Shown here: positions 54,939-64,000 of the stretch, in pieces
How the letters are laid out: the number at the start of each line of letters is the position of its first letter
Numbering within the stretch: the first letter of the stretch is position 1
From: Anisus vortex
Lineage: Eukaryota; Mollusca; Gastropoda; Planorbidae
Assembly (NCBI GenBank): GCA_949126835.1
Contig: OX421500.1
Coordinates: 31,022,641-31,086,640 of the forward strand
Reading direction: 5' to 3'
Length of the DNA stretch: 64,000 nt
Program-made: the position numbers and the translations under genes
Notes under the pieces: model-generated
The model's database searches: none
Told to the model about the DNA's origin: nothing
What the model saw: the letters and a program-made list of their open reading frames with translations, nothing else

Positions 54939-56774
54939 TTGTTAGCGTGTTTACTGGAAGATATCCATGTAGATTTGCTAAGCACGCCGTGTGTACTCTT
55001 TTGTATAATGACACACACATATAATATAGATGTAATTGTTTATCTCCAAAGCTAAAGCTAGAATTACGATTATTGTATCTCTGGTATAGTTTTTAAATAG
55101 TGACTTTTTGGTGAAAATTCAATTTATTAGTACAGAGGTGTCAAAATGGCGGCATAATCAACCAATGTAGATTAGTTGACAAGATTTATGGATCAGAATT
55201 ATGACATTCTACTGCAGATCTTCGGTTTATTGCATATTCTATACTGTCAGTATAAAATTCGCCATTTTTTTTTTATAGATAGTAAACACAGTTTTAAAGT
55301 TGAAAGCTATACATGTGTCTCTCATCGACGCGGCGAAGAAATCTGAAATTTTAAGTTAAAATATATGAATGAAAAGTAGTACTCAACATATATTAACCTA
55401 TGTATCAATATAACCAAATATAGATTTAAATGATTAACCAGTTAGGTCTGTCATCCTTTTTATCTATCTTTCTCACTCATACTTTGACTCTTTCGTTCTA
55501 TCTCTCTTTCACTTCCTGTGTCTGCAGGGTGTTTACTAGCAAGAGTACATGGAAAAAAAAAATGCTCTTACAGTGTTGTTGTACATGGGTCGGCAAACTA
55601 GGAAACACGTTGCACACCTGGTAAGCAGAACGATTTTCAATGGAACGCGAAAGACTCCCAAAAACCTGAATTGAAAACAATTTAAAATTATTGGTTTAAA
55701 AATAAAAAGGTTCATGTGCAACGCATTTGTTTAAAGATGTGTAATCTGTGTTATTGTCAACAATATACTTTTCTTCCAAACCGCAACATCAAAATTAAAC
55801 TGCACCCAGCTAACCGTTATCGATACCTATTTTATAAACTGAATATTAACTTTGAACGATTATTTATATAAACTCAATATTTCTATTGTAACAATGGTTC
55901 ACAGTTTTAATTACATTCAATAGTTTTTATTTTTTAATATCATTTTCACTTTTAATTTTGTGCGTGTGTGTTACCTTTTTAAAGATCTATGTAAAGACAT
56001 TAGAATTATTTAAAAAAAACACACAAATACCTGTGTTACGCATTATATTTTTATGATGTTCTTAAAAGAGATTTCTTATTGTGGTCTACTTAAAATTCCA
56101 CGTGTAACTTTTAATGTTTATTTATTTTTATATTTACCTGATACAGTTTCTATCCCCTTTTATTTACTATTTAAAAAAAAGCATCATATTAAACACTCAA
56201 CGTCAACTATAAACACAATAATATATCAAAATATATCACAATGCTTAATATAATCAGAAACAAACCCAATAAAAACAGTGAATCAAAACAAGTTTGTTGA
56301 TTAACGGTAAATAGCACATAAATACAATATCCCATGCGTAACAACAAAATATCCTAAGTTTAAGCAACAAGAATGGACTTCGCTTAGAATATGCGGCACC
56401 AGGAAGTTGTATAGTATAAGTACATGAAACTGTTACAGCTAGTAAATATCCCCCCTCCTCCCCCCTCCAGTTCCTTTGTCGCTATATCGGTTCTAAGCTA
56501 TATATTACCCCCCCCCCCAACCTCTTTTCACGCCCCACCGCACCCTCACCTCTCTTTCAACCTCTTTACACGCTACCTGACGAAAAACACGAAATAATGC
56601 AGGAGAAGAAATTTAATCTATCTAGCTGCCTGACAGAGCGCGATTGTTCTGAAGTAAATAATAAAGGCATAGATAAGGGAGTAAGGGAGGAATCCGTGGG
56701 AGGTTGCACTGACCGAAGCAGACAAAGAGGGGGGAAAAAAAGGGGGGGGGGAAACCGCTGCTACATAATAGTTT
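54939..56774. other. No gene seen; relict miniature element
   Basis: Searched on the minus strand for a signal-peptide exon for gene 4 without success. At 55584-55680 CATGGGTCGGCAAAC and ACGATTTTCAATGG match the element that begins at 63921. C-rich tracts lie at 56450-56520. Confidence 0.45.
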
Positions 56775-57020
56775 AATGGACTCTGTGGCCTAGCGGCGGC
56801 TCGTTCCGGCGGCATATCGAAGGTTCTGAATTTCGATTCCTGGTGAATGCTGGAATTTGTTACCCCGAGTCTGAAGGGTGTCCATGAGTCAGTAATGCAC
56901 AGCTCTGATGGATACCTGACAAGGCGGCTGGGCATTGATCTGTCCAAACAAGCGCGCTGGTATGGACCATGCAAAATAGTGAACGCCGGTCCTATGGATC
57001 AATTGGGTCAGAAGGGATTA
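56775..57020 (+). mobile_element. tRNA-headed SINE
   Basis: Head CTCTGTGGCCTAGCGGCGG with a diverged B-box, body CACAGCTCTGATGGATACCTG and AAGGCGGCTGGGCATTG, end CCGGTCCTATGGATCAATTG. It directly abuts the 42-bp minisatellite. Confidence 0.88.
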
Positions 57021-57024
57021 CCTT

Positions 57025-57880
57025 TTTGTGTCTTCTAATGTCTGTATTTAAATTAGGTCACTTCCAATCACCTGTCCTAACGTCTGTACTTAATTTAGGT
57101 CACTTCCAATCACCTGTCCTAATGTCTGTACTGATTTTAGGTCACTTCCAATCACCTGTCCTAATGTCTGTACTTAATTTAGGTCACTTCCAATCACCTG
57201 TCCTAATGTCTGTACTTAATTTAGGTCACTTCCAATCACCTGTCCTAATGTCTGTACTTAATTTAGGTCACTTCCGATCACCTGTCCTAATGTCTGTACT
57301 TACTTTAGGTCACTTCCAATCACCAGTCCTAATGTCTGTACTTAATTTAGGTCACTTCCAATCACCTGTCCTAATGTCTGTACTTAATTTAGGTCACTTC
57401 CAATCACCTGTCTTAATGTCTGTACTTAATTTAGGTCACTTCCAATCACCTGTCCTAATGTCTGTACTTAATTTAGGTAACTTCTAATCACCTGTCCTAA
57501 TGTCTGTACTTAATTTAGGTCACTTCCAATCACCTGTCTTAATGTCTGTACTTAATTTAGGTCACTTCCAATCACCTGTCCTAATGTCTGTACTTAATTT
57601 AGGTAACTTCCAATCACCTGTCCTAATGTCTGTACTTAATTTAGGTCACTTCCAATCACCTGTCCTAATGTCTGTACTTAATTTAGGTCACTTCCGATCA
57701 CCTGTCTTAATGTCTGTACTTAATTTAGGTCACTTCCAATCACCTGTCCTAATGTCTGTACTTAATTTAGGTAACTTCCAATCACCTGTCCTAATGTCTG
57801 TACTTAATTTAGGTAACTTCCAATCACCTGTCCTAATGTCTGTACTTAATTTAGGTCACTTCCAATCACCTGACCTTCCA
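57025..57880. repeat. 42-bp minisatellite
   Basis: Twenty units of 42 bp containing CTGTACTTAATTTAGGTCAC. The array is a multiple of three and therefore open in one frame (14-residue repeat with LNLGHFQSP), interrupted by one stop at 57487. No start context, splice sites or other coding support. Confidence 0.95.
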
Positions 57881-58559
57881 TCTGTCGTTTCTTCTGCATA
57901 CCCCGTTTTTCTATTCCTCTGCCAACCTATTCACCCCCCCCCCTTTCTCTGCCTTTCCGGAACTCTGTTCGAATGTCTGTCTGACCGTCCGACCCTCTGT
58001 TCATTTGTCTGTCTGTTCGTCCACCTGTCCTTCGGTCCGATTATCTGTTCGTCTGTCTATCAGTCATTCCGACTATCTCACTATACCGACCGCCATATCT
58101 ACATATAACTTCTAAGTCCCCAAAACATAAAATAAGTTTTGAGTTAAGACTACGAGAAAAAATATATATTATATAAAAAAGACCTACCTGTATAATCACC
58201 TACTGACATGATCTACCTGCTGATATTTTTCTTACTTTATCGATAAGCAGCCAATAAAAAAATACCACGCTGAACGAAACTTCTATTGGAAATCAATATC
58301 CGTAAAATGGCTCAATAGCAATAGCTTTCACTCTTAGCGTCTGTATGTATGTATATATTTATTTATATTTATATGCTGCTCGTGGAAATGGGTCCATAGA
58401 TTTGAATCAGTATGTTCAGACTGGCACATAATTCATACATTGCTTTCATTAAGAGGGAATAATTTTTAGCCCTACTAAGTACATGGACTTTATCTTTCTG
58501 AAAGTAAAACTATGGTTATATCAAAGAAAGCTACCCTCTCCCTGCATGCGAAGTAAAAA
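57881..58559. other. No gene seen
   Basis: CTGTC-rich degenerate microsatellite at 57955-58060, then AT-rich DNA. Confidence 0.45.
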
Positions 58560-58915
58560 TCAACAAAAATGAACTAAAGCAAGTAGAATAATTTAAATAT
58601 TTGGGGACACTTATTAAATCAGATGGGCGCTGTGAGACTGAAATCAAATCTAAAATTGTCCAAACTTAGAGTGCCTTCACAAAAATGAAAAACCTATTAA
58701 CACACAAATCAATAGTGAAAGAGATAAGAAAAAAAGCACTTCAAGAGCTACATAGAACAATTTGTATTAAATGGCCGCGAATCATGGACAATGAACAAAA
58801 AAAAATTACTGCATATTTAGAAAGTGCAGAGATGTGATTTTATAGAATAATGCAGCGAGTGGCATGGACAGAGAAAACATCTAATAATGTAGAGGTGCTG
58901 AAAATGTCAAATACT
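58560..58915 (+). mobile_element. Non-LTR retrotransposon fragment
   Basis: Encodes FKYLGTLIKSDGRCETEIK, AFTKMKNLLTHKSI and an AEM.FYRIMQRVAWTEK block, the region after the RT active site in RTE/CR1-like elements. In-frame stops are present. Confidence 0.85.
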
Positions 58916-58984
58916 AACTAATAGTGAATTAACTGTAAAAACCATGAAGAGGAAATCAACGTAAGTAAGCCACATAATTAAGAA

Positions 58985-59710
58985 AATAAAAAAATCGAAA
59001 ACCTCATAATAATTGGAAAGCTGGAGGGAAAGAGATTGAAAAAATGAGCTTTTAAGTTCTTTTTGAAGGAATCGATGGAGCTTGTTTGCCTGAGTTGAAT
59101 GGGAAGTAGATTCCACACCTTCGGACCGGATACCGAGAAGGCTTTAAGGCCAACGGTCGTCAGAGAGAAACGGGGCTCTTCCAGAAGCGATGAGTTGGCA
59201 GAACGAAGTGTTCTTTGAGGGACATATGGCGTGATGAGTTCTTTGAGATAGGATGGAAACTCGTTATTAAAAATGCACTGATGGCAAAGTAGCGCCACTT
59301 TATACTCAATTCTGGCTTTCACGGGGAGCCAATGGAGCGAGCGAAGAAGGGCGGTTCCCGAGTCTCGCCTTGATTTGCGCATGACCAAGTGCGCAGTACT
59401 GGTCTGTATTCTCTGTAGCCTGGAACTGCTCCAAGAGGCAATACTGCTCCAAGTGAGACAATAACTATTTTAGCACAATACGCTCCTTGAGGCTATGCTG
59501 CTCCAAGTGAGATAATAACTGTTTTAGCACAATGCGCTCCAAGACCTTCGAAAGGAATGAAAGGTTGGATACAGGCCGATAGTTTTTTAAGCACTCAGGA
59601 TCGAGGCTAAGCTTCTTTAAGAGGGGCTTAACCAGTGCATGTTTCATTGATTGAGGCACAATACCTGAAGCTAATGAAGCATTCATCATCATAACTTTAT
59701 GCAACGGTCA
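58985..59710 (-). mobile_element. Internally deleted CR1-like LINE
   Basis: The minus strand first encodes an RT finger segment ([10 protein letters not shown], then [18 protein letters not shown]) at 59704-59480. It then jumps directly to the C-terminal region (LRSLHWLPVKARIEYKVALL, GPKVWNLLPIQLRQ, SFKKNLKAHFFN) at 59388-58985. The palm with its active site is missing. A near-duplicate of about 50 bp (CTCCAAGTGAGA(C/T)AATAACT) flanks the junction, so slippage or recombination may have caused the deletion. Confidence 0.88.
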
Positions 59711-60619
59711 ACACCGGCCCATTCGGAAATGATTACACCAATGTCAATAAATAACTATTGTGGTCAGCAGGTTTAACAGCGTGAAACTTACTTTTATTAT
59801 TGATAAAGGGTTGCAGGGTGGGTGTAGTGGGGGAGGGAAACTGCAATAAGGTCAAATGGACCAAGTAGGGTAGGGCAAAGTATAACTCTATATTAGTTCA
59901 GGGTAGATAGAGGTTACTGCAATGTATTGGGTCATAAAAGCATTATTAGAATATCATTGACTGCCATAAATCACTGATCTATAAAAAGAATGGATAGCGC
60001 CTCCATGTTAAATTGGTAAGCGCACATTGAGGCTAGAATTGATTACACTATTAACATTATCGATATAAGTGAATTATAGGAATAAACCACCTATAATGAG
60101 AACAAATGTATAGGCCTACGATAAAAGGAAAGTCTAACTCACTTGTAATTTATTTAAAGGTCAGTGTATAGGAAATATAATTGTATAGATAAGTGAAAGT
60201 GACGTGAAAGCCTATTGATTTTGGCTTCATTAATACAGTTTCCGGGCCTAATACATTCTTTTTATAGACCAGTAGCCATAAATACATAATATAAAATAAA
60301 TAAATGGAAAATGTCATAGTAGTGTGTTTTAAGTTATAAAGCTGTACTGCAAATGTTGTGTCAAAGACCGCTGACTATATAATCTGTGTAACAAAAACTT
60401 GTCTAAGTTGTCTCCCTTCAAAAAGAGCACCCCCCATAATGGGCTACGCCCTTGTCTTTCATTGTTGGCTATCACTGTCACTCAGCGACTATCTAAATCT
60501 TACACGAGTTAATAACAATATGATTAGTGGCATAAAAGACGTATTCTAGTGTAGACGACATGTTGAAACCTAATTATTCTAGAACTATTCTATTCCCTCA
60601 ATGAAGTTTTAATGAACAA
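59711..60619. other. No gene seen
   Basis: AT-rich sequence; no repeat or coding signal recognised. Confidence 0.45.
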
Positions 60620-60800
60620 CGTGTTGTTACAGTCGACAGTGAGCCCGTCTCACAAGCTCTGCATCCTGGGTTCGACCCATGGTGCAGACAGTTTAGAAAT
60701 AAATAAAAAATCGCCGCCGACTTGGAGAGGAGATGGGCGCCACCAAGTCTACCAAGCCCACAGAAAAGACTAATGGACACACGGTGTCTAGTAGCTCCAC
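60620..60800 (+). mobile_element. Possible SINE of another family
   Basis: GTCGACAGTGAGCCCGTCTCA and GGGTTCGACCC lie in A-box and B-box positions of a tRNA-like head. The body differs from the main family and ends near CACCCAATGACC. Confidence 0.45.
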
Positions 60801-60869
60801 CCAATGACCATAACGTTTAAGGAATTTAAAAAAAAATTCAAATCATGATCTTATTCTATTGGCGTGCAA

Positions 60870-63066
60870 GAATGTCTGGGATATATGGCATCCTTCCATC
60901 CTCAGAGGACGATGGCGCAGTCTCCTTTTTCTCTGCCTCTCACCTTTCTCCTGGCTCGCTTCTCTTCACTCCTTTCTGCAGCTTGAGTGCCCTCGCGCAC
61001 CTTGGACCCCCAGGAGGAGCGTTTGGGGCTCAATGCGTGCCAGTAACACGTCTTTTTTGCAGACGTCTTTGAAACGCAGGCAAGGGCGACCTCTCTTTCT
61101 TGTTGCGGCTGCTAACTCTCCATACAGCAGGGCTCTTGGGATGCATTCCGCACCCATCCTGTGGCCATGGCCTATCTTTCGCAGGTGACTCTCAGTCAGG
61201 ATTGAGTTCATACTCAGCATATAGCTTCTCCTGAGCACCTTCACATTTGTGACTCTTTCCTGCCATTTGACGTGGAGTATCCTGCGCAGGCATCGCAGGT
61301 GAAAGCTATTGAGCTGCTTTATTTGCTTAGCGTATGTAGCCTAAGTCTCGCTTCCGTAGAGGAGTGTGCTGAGCACACGGGCCTGGTAGACAGAGATTTT
61401 TGTCCTATCAGTGAGTTGAGCACTATCCCATACTCTTTGGTTGAGCCTTGCCATTAAAGATACTGCCTTGCCGATTCTGGTTTGTATTTCTTTTTCCAGG
61501 GACAGTGAGCTTGTGATGTTGCTGCCAGGTAAGTGTAATTCTCGACAACATCCAAAGTGTTACCCTCAACGGAGATTGCTGGGAGGCATTCTGTACCTTG
61601 CCTCAAAATATTGGTCTTTTTAGACTTATTGTTAGGCCAATTTCTTTGCACACCTCTGAGAATCTACTGACCAGTTGCTGGAGTCCTTCCTCTGTATGTG
61701 AAACAAGAGCTGCATCATCAGCGAATAGCGATTCTCTGATTAATACGGTTTCCACTTTGCTCTTTGCACGGAGCCGGGCTATGTTATAGAGATTTCCATC
61801 GGCACTAGTATGTATGTTCACGCCCTCGGAGCAGTTCTCAAAAGCATATCGGAGGAGTACTGAGAAGAAGATACCAAAGAGTGTTGGTGCCAGGACGCAG
61901 CCCTGTTTAACCCCGCTACACACTGGGAATGGTTCTGATGTGGCGCCATAAAAAAATACTGTACTGTGTATGTTGTTATGGAAAGCCTCAATAATACTTA
62001 GTAGCCGGGGCGGACATCCAATCTTTTTCAGTATGCTAAAGAGTCCAGTGCGGCTAACTAAGTAAAATGCCTTAGTCAAGTCAATGTATGCAATGAAGAG
62101 GGCCTTCTGCTGTTCCCGGCATTTTTCTTGTAGCTGGCGCAGTGAGAAAACCATATCCATAGTTGACCGGCCAGCCCGAAAGCCGCATTGAGATTCTGGG
62201 TAGACGTTTTGTGCCAGAGTTTGCAGGCGTGCCAGTACCACTCTTGCAAAGGCATTTCCCACAATACTGAGTAGAGATATGCGTCGATAGTTATTACAAT
62301 CGCTACGGTCACCCTTATTTTTATAGACAGTTACTATCTTAGCATCCCGCATGTCTTGCGGGATGTGGCCACGTTCCCAAGAATCGCAGATGAGGTCGTG
62401 CAGAGGCTTTAGTAATGCAGGCTTACAGCACTTGAGGACTTCTGCAGGGATGCTATCGTTTCCTGGAGCCTTTCCACTACTAAGATGATCAATGGCCTTG
62501 TTGAGCTCCTCTATCGAGGGCTGGGCATCGAGTTGATCCAGCACTGGTAAGACTGGAACTCTATTTAAGGCAGAGTCAGAGACAACGTTCAGTGTTGCGT
62601 AGAGTTCCAGGTAGTGCTCGGTCCATCGCTGCATCAGCTTGTCTTGTTCAGTGATCACCTATCCTGTCTTCGACTTGAGTGGAACTGATTTTGAGAATTG
62701 GGATCCAGTGGCCTTTTTTATGCCTTTATACATTTTTTTGGCATCTTCCTGATCGGCAGCAGATTGGATACCTATGCACAGATCAACCCAGTATTTGTTG
62801 GCGTAGAAGCGTGCGGTCTTCCGGGCTATGTTCCTGTCATTTCTGAGTTTTTGCAACGTAGCAGGTCCTCAGGCAGCTTTGTAGGCCATTAGGGCTTTTC
62901 TCTTTGCCTCCGTCACGGGCTCCATTATCTCCCAGTTGGCTTCATACCAGTCTGCACTTTTTCTTTCCTTCTTCCCGAGGACGGCGAGGGAGGTGTTGTA
63001 AATGGTTTCGCGAAGGTGAAGCCATGTGGCATCGATTGTCTGGGATACACAGTGCTGCGTATTCAT
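60870..63066 (-). mobile_element. 5'-truncated non-LTR retrotransposon with RT
   Basis: The minus-strand pieces in order are a pre-RT linker (63066-62869, 62856-62659), a 351-codon RT block (62658-61603) and a C-terminal part (61651-61454, 61244-60966). The RT shows SSGKAPGNDSIPAEVLK, NYRRISLLS, QCGFRAGRSTMDM, YIDLTKAF, GVKQGCVLAPTLF and the active-site box LFADDAALV. After IDLTKAF the usual Asp is Tyr. The C-terminus has RKIGHGHRM and RGRPCLRFKDVCKKD. At least three frameshifts or stops separate the pieces. No endonuclease is left because a miniature element end begins at 63075. Confidence 0.92.
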
Positions 63067-63074
63067 ATACTATG

Positions 63075-63125
63075 CAGTGGCGTAGCCAGGTTTTGGCGCT
63101 AGGGGGAGGGAACTTTTAGAAAAAA
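63075..63125 (+). mobile_element. Left end of a miniature hAT-like element
   Basis: CAGTGGCGTAGCCAGG followed by GGCGCTAGGGGGAGGG resembles the element at 33071. No matching right end is found before the window ends. Confidence 0.5.
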
Positions 63126-63920
63126 GGCCCCACTTTTAGCAATTTTTCCACATTAATAGAAGAACTAAGAATTCGTACGTATCAAGTGTTATAAGAATAT
63201 CCTGTGCCTCAGGATACACAAACTGTATAATAGTGCATTTTTAGCACGATTTTTACTAGGAACTATTAGTGATGGGAATTTCAGCAAAATTGATTGCATC
63301 TACTGCTCATTTTCGAGATGAACATCTAGTGTCAAAAAGTATTTATAGAATCAATGCGAATGCTTCTATAGGGCTGCATTCTTCTTCATTTAATTTTGAA
63401 AGACGAGATAAAACGCCAATATAGACATTTTTAAAGAGATTAAAACATTTCAACATTTTTATTTACTGTTTTTATGTGTCAATTAGATAACACTGTCTCT
63501 ATGAAACGTTATAGGAACGCTCTGTTCTTTCCTAATTGTTTCCTCTCAGCTATTAAAACACCAAACCCGACGTTATATCCTTAACAAACGGAATTTCTTT
63601 TAAAAAAAAAGTTATTTCTCTTCTTTTCTTCTTTCTTTTAAATTCTGTGACCATTCATGTAACCATGTTTTTGATTATTACACGTATGAGGCCGAGACGG
63701 AGAAAGGCAGCGCAAGTCACATTATTACTTTTCAATGAGTACACCAGACTTGAACCCCACCTTTTTTTAAGAATGCGAGCGAGCGTACTCTTTTGGGGCT
63801 CGGAGAACTAACTCTGCTGTGTCCACAAACCACTGATACATCACCGTAAAAGTTAGGCACAAACGGTTGGCCGTTCCTGTCCACTCTAAGTTCCTGCTTA
63901 TGACCTGGTATCCACTAGAG
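63126..63920. other. No gene seen
   Basis: AT-rich sequence without recognised features. Confidence 0.4.
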
Positions 63921-64000
63921 CAGGGGTCGGCAACCTAAAGCAAGCGTGCCAAACCTGGCACCCAGGGCGATTTTCAATGGCACGCAAAAGACCTACAAGA
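63921..64000 (+). mobile_element. Left end of a hAT-like element, runs off the window
   Basis: CAGGGGTCGGCAACCT is nearly the terminal repeat of the element at 9447. The first 80 bp resemble the relict at 55584. The right end lies outside the window. Confidence 0.65.

Noticed and set aside
56969..58108. 172- and 202-codon frames with a 14-residue repeat
   Set aside because: The 42-bp minisatellite is a multiple of three and stays open by chance. It is interrupted by a stop, begins in a SINE and lacks any membrane, signal or splice support.
60358..60549. Short open frame with CVTKTCLSCLP
   Set aside because: Single short frame without donor, acceptor, signal peptide or domain; within chance expectation.

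Overview
The window looks like nuclear DNA from an animal, most probably a gastropod mollusc such as a planorbid-type freshwater snail. It is AT-rich and gene-poor, with spliced genes and a eukaryotic tRNA-Phe. It is crowded with microsatellites, minisatellites, tRNA-headed SINEs, non-LTR retrotransposon fragments and hAT-type miniature elements of kinds I associate with snail genomes. The phylum is an inference from repeat style; no species can be named from sequence alone.

Genes. Three two-exon genes lie on the minus strand (exon 1/exon 2 at 18132-17990/17075-12767, 27213-27077/25126-22030 and 41520-41393/37131-36621). Each has a short first exon encoding a signal peptide and ending in a GTAAG donor in phase 2. 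Each second exon carries a cysteine-containing, N-glycosylated ectodomain and a C-terminal membrane segment. A fourth minus-strand unit (54938-54246) has the membrane segment and a long tail but no visible ectodomain. They read as a tandem family of single-pass surface receptors with very different tails: short, long with ITIM-like tyrosine motifs, absent, and long. Two have Ser/Thr-rich mucin-like stalks built of in-frame 39-bp and 30-bp minisatellites. A tRNA-Phe(GAA) gene lies at 28505-28577 on the plus strand.

Mobile DNA. A complete 5.9-kb LTR element (44840-50732) has identical 455-bp LTRs, a perfect CTATT target duplication and a tRNA-Leu primer site. Its 1019-codon open frame keeps Gag, zinc knuckle, protease and integrase ends, but has no reverse transcriptase, RNase H or integrase core. 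A second Gag-like domain occupies the gap. It sits inside an older non-LTR element. A 2.6-kb hAT transposon with a decayed transposase (9216-11854) splits a 36-bp minisatellite and itself contains two miniature hAT elements and a SINE. Other pieces include at least nine non-LTR fragments, a recurrent LINE 3' end whose tail is shared with a SINE family, and several miniature inverted-repeat elements with target duplications.

Layout. 1-9215 is repeats; 9216-11895 the nested hAT; 12020-18912 receptor gene 1 with a GATA-motif array upstream; 19030-22029 microsatellites and LINE debris; 22030-27213 receptor gene 2; 27214-36450 repeats plus the tRNA; 36456-41520 receptor gene 3, whose 4.3-kb intron holds LINE and tetranucleotide arrays; 42100-51015 miniature element, minisatellite and the LTR element; 51016-54245 repeats; 54246-54938 receptor-like gene 4; 54939-64000 SINE, minisatellite and LINE remnants. 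All coordinates of degraded repeats are approximate, and no gene here has been confirmed by transcript evidence.
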